A DNA stretch of 64,000 nucleotides from Populus alba (GCF_005239225.2 NC_133299.1:10916967-10980966), one strand, 5' to 3'. Numbered from the stretch's first letter, positions 25,221 to 40,645 are shown. Numbers and translations are program-made. The notes: a model not told the origin generated them from the letters alone.

Positions 25221-26090
25221 AAAAACAAGAATAATTATTGACTTTTTAATCCTTTTAATATTAGAAAATCCTGCCCAAACAAGGTTGTCATAAGGTCGAA
25301 CACATCAAACCCATGTTGCACATGGGTTGGGCCCTTCTTGCCAATGGATTGGATGAATCAAAGGCTGCTTTTTAAGCTCTATTGGTGCCACTTGTTCCTT
25401 TAAGTCCATCTTGGCCCAAACATATTATATAAGACCATTCAATGTTTCCCTCGGCTTCTTTGCCCTAATCCTTGTAATTGACCAACTACACACCTTTAAA
25501 AGGTCAATGATGTATTTAGTCATGGTGCTAGGCTAGTCCTCATTTGGGGGGGGGGATCTTAAACTTTTTAATTATTAAACAATATTAGCCATCTTTCTGC
25601 ACCATGTCGTTGGTTGAATAATTTTTTTGATGTAAAAAAATAAAATCAAAGAAAAAAAAGCTTAGATGAAAAAAATAAAAATAAAAGCACCTAGATTTAT
25701 AGAAAAATTGACGACTAATAATAATGTATTTTGAGTTTTAAAAAACCAATACAAGATATCATAAAAGACCTATTCAAAACAAAACAAATGCTTTTTTAAA
25801 AAAAACTTCAACATGGCTTCTTTTTTTCTTTTTCTTTTTTAATATGGAGATAACAAACACATTAAATCAATCTATATTTTGCAACCTACCCCATCAAAAC
25901 TGATTAAGATCATGGACTCTATTATAACCTAATTTGGGGTTCCCTAAAAACTATCATTTCTTTTAAATAAAAATAAAAAAGGAAAAAAAGTTTAAAAATA
26001 AAAAAAATATATAGGAAGAAAAACGACTTGAATGGAAAAAATAAGTTGGAGAATAATCTACATACATAAATGAAAGATGGAGGGCCATAT
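25220..26090. other. A+T-rich intergenic stretch
   Basis: Contains a G9 run near 25545 and many A runs. No gene, RNA or bounded element is recognised. Confidence 0.25.
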
Positions 26091-26099
26091 TATATCTTT

Positions 26100-26720
26100 G
26101 AATTTTTTAGAAAAATTGAATGACCTAAATGTGAAAGACAATGCAAATTCAAGGTTAACTTAAAAAATTGAACAAATTTGCATAAAAATTAAGTCTGAGG
26201 ACTTGATTAAATTTTTAGTAGGCTAATTTGATTTAATCATAGGTCTAATAAAATATTTAATTAATTTTATAAATTAATTTAGGCTGGAATTAAAAGAATT
26301 AATTAAGTGCAAGAACTTAATCAAACTTTTAATGGGTCAAATTTTTTTATTAAATACTTAATTGCTGAAAAAATTAAGTATGAAAGATTAATTTGGCTTA
26401 ATTGATAAGATTAGAATTTTGAAGGACCATATTTAATTTTTGTAAGCTTAATTGGATGAAATCAGGGGTGAAATTACAAGAAAAACAAAGTTTAGGAGTC
26501 AATTTAGGGCGAAATTGAAGGCTCTCAAAATTAAAGTGCAAAAAAAGCTCAAGTTTGGGGACTGAAATCAATCAAAATCAGGGGTCAATTTGAAAAAAAA
26601 AAAGAAAAAAAAGTTTGATGGTTAATAGGGTCAAATTCAACAAGTTAAAAACCAAGGATCAATTTGAAAAAGGCACTCAAATCAGAGGTGCTGAATCAGA
26701 GCTTATGATTACGAGGAACA
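26100..26720 (-). repeat. Inverted relative of repeat copies A and B (right part)
   Basis: The reverse complement shows the same phrases as 7980-8500 and 51850-52500: 'aaactttgtttttcttgtaatttc', 'gattttgattgatttcagtccccaaactt' and 'cttaattaattctttt'. I infer a third, partial and inverted member of that family. Confidence 0.45.
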
Positions 26721-27300
26721 AGAAGAGCTTATTTGTTTGTCCAAATTATATTAACTTCGTGTGTTTAAATTATAAACTACGGACCTCTGAGTAAAGAGAA
26801 CCAACTTGATTTTAGGGCATGAGGCACCACTTAAAAAAAACAAGGTATTATTTTTATTTATTTTTCTTGGGTTTAGACATTAAAGAATGAAGATAATAAA
26901 ATGTTAAAAACAACTCAACCAAAATTTTCAACATTAACTAAAATTACATCATATGATAATAAATAGAATTTAGTCTCGTTTAAATTATAAAATGATATTT
27001 AATTATCAATACCAAAAAAATAAGATAAGTATTTATTGTGTTTAAAAAAACTCAATGAAAAGTGAACTGTCTCAATAATTTTAAAATACCCTAAAATCTT
27101 AATTATATTTTATATAAGACGGGTGATAAATATAGATATATAAAAATGCATATTATTAAAGTAATTCAAATTAACTTAAGAGAGAAAGAAACTAAAATTC
27201 TCATTAATCTGTTTATTATAAAATACTTGTGTTAACTTAAATACAAATAAATTATATATAGGTTGAAATAATAATATTATTCTACTCTTAATAAATAAAA

Positions 27301-27343
27301 AGATTGTACCCCGAAGATATCGTAAAATATGAAGAACATCTCC
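27301..27343 (-). repeat. Short repeat of copia RT/RNase H junction, copy 1
   Basis: This 43-bp stretch matches 27858-27900 at most positions ('agaYtgtaYcccgaagatatcgYaaaatatRaagaac'). In the copia frame the longer copy encodes the 'ILRYLRGT' region just before RNase H, so this is a second copy of that codon block placed after RNase H. It marks the left limit of recognisable copia sequence. Confidence 0.55.
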
Positions 27344-28824
27344 TCTCAAACTCACAATGTGGCAACTACAAACATCGAGAGTTTGTCAACTAGAAAATAA
27401 AAACGAGAAATGAAATGCGACTTGGTAAAGAAATATGCAATCTACAAGAAAGAAGAAACAAAAAGCAAAGTAATGATGTCATGTTTGAGATGATGACAAG
27501 TAAGATGATAATCGATCTCAATATGCTTAGTTCGTTCATGAAAAATTGAGTTTGTGAGCAATCTGAATAGAACTCTGGTTGTCACAATACATAGGAGTAG
27601 GATGAGAAAGTGAAACTCTTATATCCGTAAGTAACCAACATAACCAAACAATCTTTTTTATAGTAGATGTCATAACATGATATTCTACTTCGATTGAGAA
27701 TTGTGAAACGATAGATTGTTTCTTGTTCTTTCATGAAATAAAAGAATCACCTAAAAAGATATAGAAACTAGTAACAGACTTGTGATCTATGGGATCACTA
27801 TCATGATCAGCATCAAAGTATGCACGCAGCTCTAAGGAAGAGGTGGATGGAAGTAAAAGACTGTACTCCGAAGATATCGCAAAATATAAAGAACAACTGC
27901 CTAGTGAATAGTAGTAGAAGAAAACAACAAACTAACTAATAACATGAACAACATAAGCAATATCTAGACGAGTAATGGTGAAATATATGAAGATCCCAAC
28001 AATAATATGGTATAAAGTATGATTTGTCAAAGGTAAACCATCAGAAGAAGAATATCTTGCATTAACTTCAATGGAAGTATCTACAGTCTTGTTATCAGTA
28101 AGTCTAGCCCGCTTAAAAATATCTACAACATGTTTCAATTGAGAAAGAAGTTAACCTTTGGGTGAGTAAGTTACCTCAAACCCAGGAAATATCAAAGATA
28201 ACACAAATCTTTCATTTCAAACTGTCTAGCCAATTCTATCTTCAAATTGAGATACCATCAATGTCATTACTGATAATAATCATGTTATCAACATATAAGG
28301 AAATAATGATACGACTTGCATCAGTGCACTTAATAAAAAGATCAGAATCATGACCACTAGAAACAAATCTAAGAGACAAGATCACAACAGAAAATTTCTC
28401 AAACCAAGCATAAGGTGCTTATTGTGACCATATAACGCTTTCTTGAGCTTACAAACATATCTAGAGTCATGTGAAACACTAGGAGAAGGCACCATATAAA
28501 CTTCTTCTTGAAGATCTCCATTTAAGAAGGCATTTTTAGCATCAAGTTGGGAGATATATCACTGACAAACTAAAGTTATGACAATTAGAGTACGAATATG
28601 AGACATTTGTAGTCATTTTTTGCAACAAGGGAAAATGTTTCCTCATAATCCATACCATAATGTTGAGAGTATCCTTTTCCAACCAACCGCTCAATAGACC
28701 CATCAGAATTAATCTTGATCTTATACACTCAACGACAACCAACAACGCTTTTACCAGGAGGTATGAGAGCCAAATGTCAAGTATCTGTCTTATGCAAAGT
28801 AGAAAGTTTCTTATCTATAGTTTG

Positions 28825-29319
28825 CTACCAAAGAGGATCAAGAATTGTCTTTTTATAGGAAGAGGGTTCGGGGAGACAATGAATAGAAGCTAAAAAGGAA
28901 GTAAATGATGAAGAATAATAAGAATAAGCAAAATCTAGTAGTTTTGTGAACTTACAAATATGTATGAATTGACATAGAGGTGAATCTACAATCTCAGATG
29001 AAGCTTGAGGGGCTATAGATGCGAATAGAGCTTCAGGTGTGTCAGAGAGTAAAATGTCAGTACCTATAAATTGATGAGTACAAATTGGTCGAACATGGGG
29101 AGAGGTATCTAAGGTACTAGGAACGTAAGATGATAAACTATCAGAATCCTCAGAAAAAGGATCTATACGAATAAGATTAGGTCTAGTCAGGCTATGAGTA
29201 ATGGATGGAATAGAAAATAAAGATATGTGCTTAAAAAAGATAATATGACGACACACATAAAGTTTATGAGTTATTAGATTAAAACAATGATACCTCTTTT
29301 TACCTTCACCAAAACTCAA
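28825..29319 (-). pseudogene. Copia integrase-RT linker fragment, open for 164 codons
   Basis: Longest open piece of the copia remnant. It begins within the conserved FGEGKKRYHCF..ITHKLYVCRHI motif that follows the copia integrase core, continues through a Ser/Pro-rich linker and ends near a PSSYKKTILDPLW motif before reverse transcriptase. It is an element fragment and not a host gene. Confidence 0.75.
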
Positions 29320-30227
29320 AAAAACACAAATAGCAGACTAAGAGGGCAACTTACTGCGTTCTACATGAGAATGAAGAACAAAATAAGTACAATAAAAAAC
29401 TTTAAAGGAGGAATAATCAGAGACATACCCATATAATTTTTCAAAAGGAGATAAACCTAAATTATAAAAAACATGGAATTGTATTAATCAAACTTACAAT
29501 AGTAAGGACAACTTCTCTCTAAAACTCACTAAGAATAGAAGTAGATAACAAGAGAGAATGAACAATTTTGACAATGTGCCTATGTTTTCTATCAACAACT
29601 CTATTTTGCTCAAGAGTATATGTACATAAAGTTTGTTGAATGGTTCCATCTAAGGCAAGCAACTAACAAATTTTATTAGAGGTGTATTATCCACATAAAT
29701 CACACCCAAAGTATTTAATTACAGCAGAATGTTGAGTTTTGACAAGAGCTCGAAAAACTGTATATATCTTAAAGAATTCGGAATAATGTTTCATTAAATA
29801 AACCCAACAATAACGAGTATGATCATCAATAAATGAAACATAATATCAAGACCCTTTTTTTATGGCAACAGAAGAAGGTCCCTCATACATTAGAATGAAT
29901 CAAGTGAAATGATGAAGAAGAAACATAAATACTTTGATTAAAAGATAAAAAAAAAAATTTGCTAGTTTATACCCACTACAATTAGAAATATCACAAGTTT
30001 GTAACTTCTATGGACGTTAAAAATCTCAAACGAGAAGACAAAACATGACCTAGATGAGAATGTCATAAATAAAAACTAGAAACTGAAGGACTCAAATGAA
30101 AAGAAGACAAATGAATAGTGGTAGTATCGACAATTGACATTTTTAAATCATCCAAAATATATAGTTCATTCTTTGCAGATCTTGTACACAACAAAAAAAA
30201 AAGAAGAAAAAATTGATTAAATAATCA

Positions 30228-30694
30228 CCAAAATTACATAGTTGACCAACAGAAGCGAGATTTAATTTGAGTTTCGGAAAAAAGATAAACATTAAAGAGA
30301 GACAAATGAGATATAACAAGAGAACCAATACCTGCTAAGGGCATGAGAGTGTCATCAACAATCATAACAAGAATTGATGATGAAGGGAACACAAAGGTAA
30401 AGATGAAGAATCTAAATGCATATAATATATAGCACCAAAATCCAATACCCATTTAGAATGTGACATAACTGAGGAACTATCAAGCAACTAATCTACGAAA
30501 GAAAAAGTGGACATTTCTTGTGGTTGTAAGGAAAGAAACTTTTGAAATTGCTCAGTCAGAGTACTAAGATTAGTGATAAAACCTGATAAAGCTATTGATG
30601 TAATATTGTGGTGTGGTGCTCGTAAACAAAGTTTAAAAAAAAAATAAAAGATTTTTAAACCAAATAGAAAAAAAAAACCTATAAATCAATATGG
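30228..30694 (-). repeat. 471-bp tandem duplication in copia protease region, copy 1
   Basis: Nearly identical to 30699-31165 with a constant offset of 471 bp (GTTGACCAACAGAAGCGAG at 30241 and 30712). Both copies run into the same A-rich tract followed by ATAAATCAATATG. Confidence 0.9.
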
Positions 30695-30698
30695 TTGA

Positions 30699-31165
30699 CC
30701 AAAATCACACAGTTGACCAACAGAAGCGAGATTTAATCTGAGTTTTGAAAAAAAGATAAACATCAAGGAGAGACAAATGAGATATAATAAGAGAACCAAC
30801 ACCTGCTAAGGGCATGAGAGTGTCATCAACAATCATAACAAGAATTGATGATGAAGGGAACACAAAGGTAAAAGATGAAGAATCTGAATGCATATAATAT
30901 GTAGCACCAAAATCCAATACCCATTCAGAATGTGACATAACTGAGGAACTATCAAGCAACTGATCTAGGGAAGAAAAAGTGGACATTTCTTGTGGTTGTA
31001 AGGAGAGAAACTTTTGAAATTGCTCAGTTAAAGTACTAAGATTAGTGATAAAGCCTGATAAAGCTACTGATGTAATATTGTGATGTGGTGCTCATAAACA
31101 AAGTTTAAAAAAAACAATAAAAGATTTTTAAACCAAATAGAAAAAAAAAACCATAAATCAATATG
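30699..31165 (-). repeat. 471-bp tandem duplication in copia protease region, copy 2
   Basis: Second copy, upstream in the element's own direction. It keeps a 93-codon open piece (30986-30705) with the protease motif. The copies differ at only a few percent of positions while the rest of the element is heavily decayed, so the duplication is probably younger than the insertion. Confidence 0.9.
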
Positions 31166-32380
31166 AAAATAAATCATGAATCGTAATTTATGGACCTTAT
31201 TTAAAGGTATTTTCATTTTTCGATTACTATAAAATCTTAACTCTATAGAAAATAGGGCATCCAAAATCTTCTAAAAAGCCTTTAGCTTTATTCAATATTC
31301 AAATAAAAAATTATGTTTGTTATTATAAGGTTGCATGCCAAGAAAAAACCTACTACACAAAAAGGTTAAAGACTAGGAGGCAAGTTTTGTGTGATCCAAG
31401 GTTCAAGAAAGTTCTAGAATCATTTAAACTCTGTAGATAATTTTTTTTTAAAAAAAAAAAAAAACAATCACTTGTTAGTATATGCTTTCTCCATTTTTTC
31501 AGAACATACAAATTCAACAAATCCTAGAAATACTTGGAATATTAGGGATGATAATTTCACTTAAACCTAATAGATATCGACTAAACCAATCTGAATAGGT
31601 AGGAAATTTCTAGACTCGATCAAGTTCAGGTACAACCCGAAAGCAAAAGGTCAGGTTTTGGGTTGTGTATGAATATTAATCTACCTAACTTGAACCAAAA
31701 ACTAGACTCAAAATAAATAAATAAATAATCTTAAAGTTTTACAAAATTACACGTATGCCAAACTAAATACACACTAAATAGTTATATATTATAGCATTTA
31801 GGTTCGAGTTAGTTTCAGGTTCGGGTTATGGATACCCAATTGATACTCGAAACTCGATCAGATCAGGTTTGGATATTAAGAATTCATACCCAAACCAGTT
31901 CGAGTTAGGTCTAGGTCATGTTATTTTGGATTCAAGTTTTGATATAGATAATATAAAACCTCATCGATGATTATTCATTGTCTTATAATGGCCAAACCCA
32001 ATTGACATATGATCTTTATTCATTTAGTCAAACCTGACTAGGTCAACACCAAAAAAAAATAAAGAATAAAACAATGTCTTTTTAAAAAAATAATTAACTC
32101 AACCCAATATTCAATTAAACTACCTGACAACTACAATCATGATATATAACTACGCTCATAATGCATGGAACTAGTTAACTTAGACAACTTGACCTTGCAT
32201 TTATTGAAAGGGGAATGGGGCTAATTTGTAGTATAAGTGATTTTTTTTTATTCTGAACATAATTTTAGCTTTGATTATTAATAAAAACATTATATTGGGT
32301 AGCTAAATTATTATAATCACTTCTATAAAACATTATTCATTAAAATAATGTGTTGGGAGTGTTTTTTAGTTTTTTTTCTT
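31166..32380. other. Intergenic stretch with MITE-like remnant
   Basis: From about 31540 to 31930 there is an AGGGATGATAATTT start followed by many GGTTCGGGTT / AACCCGAA-type words in both orientations (31617-31660, 31800-31860, 31880-31920). This composition is typical of small hAT-like elements. No matching right terminus or target duplication was found, so it is only a candidate. The rest is A+T-rich with no gene. Confidence 0.35.
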
Positions 32381-33650
32381 CAATTATTTAACTGTTCAAC
32401 AATCTAATCTAATCTTTTCTTTTTATTTAGTTTTTTCTCACTATTAATATTTAATATTAGTTTATTTTATAAATTGTGTTTCATAATTATTTTTTAATTT
32501 CCTTTTTGTTGAGTTATATTCCAGTTTCATGGATTTGTTTTCTCGACCTCAACCTTCAACATTAGATTTGTTAGAATTTAGGCTTCATAATTTATTTATT
32601 TATTTATTTATTGTATTTTATGAGTTTATTTTGATTTCATGATTTAAATAATAGATTTAACAAGCTTCTTGAATTGGAAAAGTAGGAATCCCTACTTATT
32701 AACAAAACACTAAAGGATATGGCTAAGTCAGTATAGCCACACCCACGAAACACCTTTTATTATAATAGTATTTTGTGTTTTGCCTTGTTTTTTGTTTGTT
32801 TAGGTTTTTTTTTCAATTGTATTTTTTTAATATTATGTTGCTTTAGAAATTATGTTTCATAATTTTCTTCAGTTTCTTTTCTATTATGTTATATACTAGT
32901 TTCATGAATTTATTTATAATTTATTCTCGATTTCAACCTTCAGTATTAGATTTTCAGAACTGAGGTTTCATAATTTTTTTATTTTGTTTTTTATGAACTC
33001 ATCATGATCTTATGATGTAGTCATGAGTTTAATAGGTTAAGCAGGTGGACTCAAGATTTTTTTTACTACTTTTTTTAATTGATTTTTTTTTAATTTCATC
33101 TTTTAACATTGGATTGGTTGGAAATTGGGGCTTTAATTTTTTTTTTTTTTTTTGCTTTTTATAATGTTATCTCGATCTCATGACCTAAATCGCAAGTTTG
33201 ACAAATTGACCTGAGTTGACTTTGTTTATTTTTCTGGGTTTTTTTTAATTAGGATTAATATTTTTTTTTTCTTTCCATGGGGTTATCTCAAATCAGACTA
33301 ATCCCGATCACGAGGTTGGCAGGTTGACTAAGGCTGACTCTATTCATCTTTTTTTTTTTTTTTTTTTTTTAAATGAATGTATTTTTCTTTCAATTTCACC
33401 ATTTAACAACTCAATATTTTAATTTGTTCAGTTTGGCAGGTTAACCTGAGTTGACTTGGATAATTTTTTTAATTTATTATTTTTAAAAAAATTTTATCCT
33501 TCAACATTAAGTTGATAAAAAATTAGCCTTCATAATTTATTGTGATTTACTTTTTATAAAATTATCACAGTTTCATGACTTAGATTGTAAATTTGATAGA
33601 TCAATTCAGGTCGATTCAATATATTAATGTTTCAATATTTTTAAAAAAAA
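32380..33650 (+). repeat. Dispersed pyrimidine-rich repeat, copy 3
   Basis: Several internal units alternate T runs, 'ttttcaatttcaccatttaacaa', 'ggttatctcaaatcag/gatctcatgacctaaatcgcaagtttgac' and 'ttaacctgagttgact'. Same family as 11690-12600 and, inverted, 20230-21060. Confidence 0.5.
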
Positions 33651-34026
33651 TATCTTCCAATATATCATCATATCAATATTTTAAAAAATATTATCTAATA
33701 AGAATCATATTTTAAATTCATAATTAATTTTTTATTTTTTTTAAAAAAATAGTAGTAACATGTTAAATTCATAATTAATTTTATATTTTTTTAAAAATTA
33801 GTATTAACGTTTGAATTTTTATATGTAAAAATAAAAATTAATCGCCAATAATCTAGTTACATTACTAATGGTCCATCCAGAAAACTAAGTCATGTCTCGT
33901 TCGTAATCTTATGAGTTTCTACTAGTTTTGAATTCCATGTGAGATTGGTTCTTCGGAAGCATGCATCTTTTGTTGAGTGGCAAAAACCAGTCCCACCATT
34001 TTCCAGGCCTTCCATTCTGGTGCACA
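33650..34026. other. Short intergenic stretch
   Basis: A+T-rich near-palindromic words (33600-33850), then unique-looking sequence into which the hAT element inserted. No gene seen. Confidence 0.25.
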
Positions 34027-34034
34027 CCTGTGAC

Positions 34035-35126
34035 TAGGGGTGTTTAAAAAAACCGAATAACCGAGAAAACCGAGAAAACCGAAGAAAATTTAACCGAGAA
34101 AACCGAACCGAGGTGAAAAACCGATTAAACTGATTTGTAAAACCATAAAATCTTTGCCGTTCGGTTCGGTTTCGGTTTTAAAACTGAAAACCGATGAACC
34201 GAACCGACCCAACCAAAAAAATAAAAGGAGTATAAATACTGCAATTAACCTAACCCTAACAAATTGCCCCGCCCTCCACTATCCATCTCAAAACTGATAA
34301 CACAAAAAGCCGCCGCCCTCCACTTTCCATCTCAAAACTCAAAAGCTAAGTCATCCACCCACATCTCCATCTCTTTGGCTTCTCTTTTTATTTCTGTGCA
34401 CCATCTTCATCTCTTCCGCGCAAGCTGAACAAAAACACACATCTCGATCTCCTTGGCTTCTCTTTTTATTTCTGTGCATCATCTTCATCTCTTCTGCACA
34501 ACCCATATCTCTTCTGCGCAAGCCAAACAAAAATCAACATCTCCATCTCTTTGGCTTCTCTTTATTTCTACGCAAGTTGTCATCAAGATCTGGTTCGTCT
34601 TCTTGTTAAATGGGTAAAGAAGAATAGAGATAGTCAAAGTGCTTTTGATATTTAGTGTTGTTTGCATTGGTTGCTGAGCTAAAAAAAAGCTTTCATAGCA
34701 AAAATTAATATTAATTTTATATGTGCAACTTTGGATTGGTGGGTGAAAAGTGTGATTATAAGTTACAATCGGTGCTCATGGGAGAAAGCTAGCCTCCACA
34801 ATCTAGTTTGTCCTTTTCTTTTGTTTTGTAAATTTCTTTATCAACAAATATTCTTATTAATCGGGATGCTAAAACTTTTGAGGCTTTGCTTTGCTATATT
34901 TGCAGGATTTGAACAAGATTCTGGCTAAACCGAACTGAAAAAAAAACCCATATATGATAGGATTGGATTTCTCGGTTTTATGGAAAAAAAACCGAATTTC
35001 ACCGAACCGAACTGGTCCGGTTTGAACCGGTTTTCGGTTCGGTTCGGTTTAAATTTTTCAAAATTTAAGTTACTCGGTTCGGTTGGTTTTTGTAGTCTGA
35101 ACCGAACCGAACCGTGAACAGCCCTA
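34035..35126. mobile_element. Non-autonomous hAT-type DNA transposon, 1.09 kb
   Basis: Terminal inverted repeats TAGGGGTGTTTA (left) and TGAACAGCCCTA (right; reverse complement TAGGGCTGTTCA) match at 10 of 12 positions. They are flanked by a perfect 8-bp target duplication, CCTGTGAC, at 34027-34034 and 35127-35134, the hAT hallmark. Both subterminal regions are dense in CCGAAC/GGTTCGGTT words (34050-34210 and 34925-35115), the kind of repeated motif hAT transposases bind. The interior (34210-34920) has no transposase. It carries partial tandem copies of a segment 'catctc..tctttggcttctctttttatttctgtgca..' (about 34365, 34443 and 34535). Confidence 0.93.
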
Positions 35127-35517
35127 CCTGTGACCATACATTTTTCTTTTTCTCTTCAATAAGTACATGTTTAGGAATGAATAAAATAAAATAAAATAAA
35201 ATAAAACCCGGTATGGTGAGGCTTTGAATTCAAACCCGTTTGTTCAACGGAGCTGAATCAGATCAAAAGTGAAATAAGGCTCTCTTCCTGTATATCAGTA
35301 TCCTGAAAACATTGCATTCTACATGGTTAAAAGTTTTAAGGCTGCAGCAGATAATAAAGAACACAAATTCATAAATGCACATTGAAGAGCTAAGAGGCAC
35401 CTAAACACTTGCAGAAAGGCAAAGCATGATAACATGTTCCGGTGGGTAAGTTTTGTGCTCCCTATAAATAAACAAGGAAACATGAGTAACCACAGAAATC
35501 TCTTCTCTAAGAAAATT

Positions 35518-38256
<2,739 letters not shown>

Positions 38257-39996
38257 TGACACGACCAAAAGCTTGATGTCTTCTTCCAAGTACAGGAGTG
38301 TCGAAGTAATAAATAACCCGGCAAGACCGGGGTCTAACCACATAGAGGTTAATTGTATAAATTATAAATAACAATGCAACAATAACAATAATAATGATAA
38401 TAATAACAATAGTAGTAATAGTAATAGTAATAGTAATAATAATAATAATACTCAGTATGTGACGTTGTTATACCTAAGAATGATCTAAAAGATCGGGTCA
38501 CAGGTTTACAGCCTATATACTGAGTTTATGAACATATAATAAATAATAATAATAACAACAACAACAATAATAAAGAAGAAGAAGAAGAAGAAGAAGAAAT
38601 TAATGAGAACTTTGAGATGAAAGATTAATGTAAAGATTAAACAACAATAAAAACAAATGTCAAGGTTAGAGGATCCACTAATGGTACTTCAAACAAGTAT
38701 AATATAAACTCTTATTACTCAATTGAAAACCACACATAAAGGAGGTTCCAATCAGATTATAAATTGTTAACATGATTACATTAGTTATCTTATTCGAATA
38801 AAGCTAATACTTGTAAATGTTGGCAGGCATTCATGATTATAACTTATGTTAATAACAAATCAAATTCTTTTCATAACTCAGGTGTCGGTTATACCATACA
38901 GTATGGGCTATGAAAGTGCCAAGTATTTGTTGTACCAAGTATTATACAACATAAATCTAGATTAACCATTTAACAAGCAAAGTATTAAAATTGAACAAGA
39001 TAACAAATATAAAACATGTTAGTATCCAACGTTAAGGTTCATGTTAAGTTTATATTATACTTATTCTTACACCATTAGTGTACCCTTTTCACCTTGACAT
39101 AATTAACTTAGCTAAACATAATGAAAGAAAGAAATATAAATGAACAAGATAAGAACATAAATGAGAAAGAAGTTAACTAAGTAAAGGAAAGAAAATGAAG
39201 TGCATAAACTTGATATTAATGAAAGCAAAACATAAGCAATACAAAGAGAGAAAGCAAGAGCATGATCTTGATTTGGAAACCAAGATGCCTCAATACATGG
39301 TAAGTGCCTCCTTTTATAGGCCAAAATTTGGAACTATTGATTTGTTAATTAATTGATGAGTGGGTGGCCACATCTTGACTTGGTGACAATCCTTATCTTC
39401 TTGTCTGAACAAGACGTCATTGCTAACATCATAATTTGCCCAGAATCCTCAAGAATGTTCTAGGAAATTGTCTCAGCTTTCCAACAAAAAGAAAATGAGG
39501 TCATTTGGACTTCTAGAACTCAAGATATGGGCTGAACACTAAATAGTGTCTGGGCTGCAGGACAGCTTCGGACTTCTTCGTTGTTCCTTCAGTTTGGACT
39601 TCAAAACGGCCTTTTTAAATCTTGGGCTCCCTATTAAAGTTGTAGGCCTTTGTCTTACCTTTCCATCCATATAAAATGGACCTAAATCCGAGATCTAGAG
39701 CTCCAGATATGATCCAATTACCAAGCAATGTTCCGGTTTGGACTGCACCGGCATCTCTTTTCTAAGTTTGGCCATCTCTTTGTCCTTTCACTTTCAATAC
39801 TTAAACTCATCAATCAATCCTTTTATTTATGTGATAGGCTTGCATTTAAGATGAGCATTTACCATAAATTAAGGTATCTTATAGTATCAAACTTGTTATT
39901 ATAAAACATGCTTTAGTTAAGGAGTTATTGATACTTCAAGTGCAAAATGATGATATAAAACCTTGATAAACATGCACTTTTAAGTACTAATCACAA
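38257..39996 (-). repeat. 3' LTR of the Athila-like element
   Basis: About 1.74 kb, alignable over its length with 46142-47938. On the minus strand it starts TGTGATTAGTACTT and ends GTGTCA. The end position is uncertain by 1-2 bp. It contains A+T-rich trinucleotide runs (38365-38450 and 38535-38600, including (GAA)n) that differ in length from the other LTR. It carries an insertion or retained piece at 39940-39985 that the 5' LTR lacks. Confidence 0.92.
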
Positions 39997-40005
39997 CCCC
40001 CAACC
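39997..40005 (-). other. Candidate polypurine tract
   Basis: GGTTGGGGG on the minus strand, directly before the 3' LTR, in the position where plus-strand priming occurs in LTR retrotransposons. It contains two T, so it is an imperfect tract. Confidence 0.5.
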
Positions 40006-40387
40006 AGCTTATTACTAGTCCCATGTAATCTAAAGCGTTAAAGTAGAGAAACAATTTGCAAGTTTCACAAAGCAAGGCATTCATCATTCAACTTCCATTA
40101 ATCTATCCAGATAAACAAACTCTCATTAAATTTATATTACTGCTTCATACTTCTTAAACAAGATATTAATAAACCTTCTTTTTATGTGCTCAATATATGA
40201 AAACATAGATGATGGGGCTTTTGTTGGAAGAAAACAATATTATGTTCAAATGTTTAAGGTGAACTTTCTTGGGTTGGGATTATTATTATTATTATTACTT
40301 TTTTTTTCTCTTTTTTTTCTTTCTTCTTCACTTTTTTTATTTTATTTTATTTATATACACATACAACTTAAAATACAATGTATCTTT

Positions 40388-40645
40388 AACCCATGTAACG
40401 AGTTTTAGGCTAATGACTCCCAGACCAGTTGGTCTTAGGGCATTAGGTGTTGAGACACCCCTACGAGCTTAACAACTCGGGTTGCAGATACTAATACGTA
40501 GATAGTGCAATGTTTGATTCCCTTAAGCTTTTCTCCTTAACCCATGTAACAAGCTTTGGGCCAATAGCTCCCAAGTCAGTTGACTTTAGGGTATTAGGTG
40601 TTAAAACACCCCTTCGGGCTTAATTGCTTAGGTTAGGGAGGCTAC
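40388..40645 (-). repeat. Two 151-bp spaced repeats in the element's 3' internal region
   Basis: 'aacccatgtaac' occurs at 40388 and 40539. About 105 bp after each is alike, including 'gctaatgactcccagaccagttg..ttagggcattaggtgtt..acacccct.cg.gctta'. Each copy contains short inverted words (CTAAT/ATTAG), allowing hairpins. There is no coding potential. The role in the element, if any, is unknown. Confidence 0.7.

Larger units (their letters stand above)
27301..31165 (-). mobile_element. Degenerate Ty1/copia retrotransposon body
   Basis: On the minus strand the copia order is readable. A gag-end/protease region at 31165-30230 occurs twice (WVLDFGATYYMHSDSSS, with Gly replacing nothing but Phe replacing the Ser of the usual DSGA). 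A gag-pre-integrase and integrase region covers 30230-29320 with many stops. The post-integrase 'SFGEGKKRYHCF' segment is at 29319-28825. Reverse transcriptase pieces lie at 28745-27932 (TDNKTVDTSIEVN and LTNHTLYHIIVGIFIYFTITRLDIAY). RNase H lies at 27840-27480 (ELRAYFDADHDSD, then EVEYHVM). No LTRs were found at either end. Numerous stops and frameshifts make it inactive. Confidence 0.85.

Noticed and set aside
31540..31930. Second hAT-type element with AACCCGA/GGTTCGGGTT words
   Set aside because: Left-end-like AGGGATGATAATTT is visible, but no matching right end or 8-bp duplication was found, so it is kept only as a remnant note.
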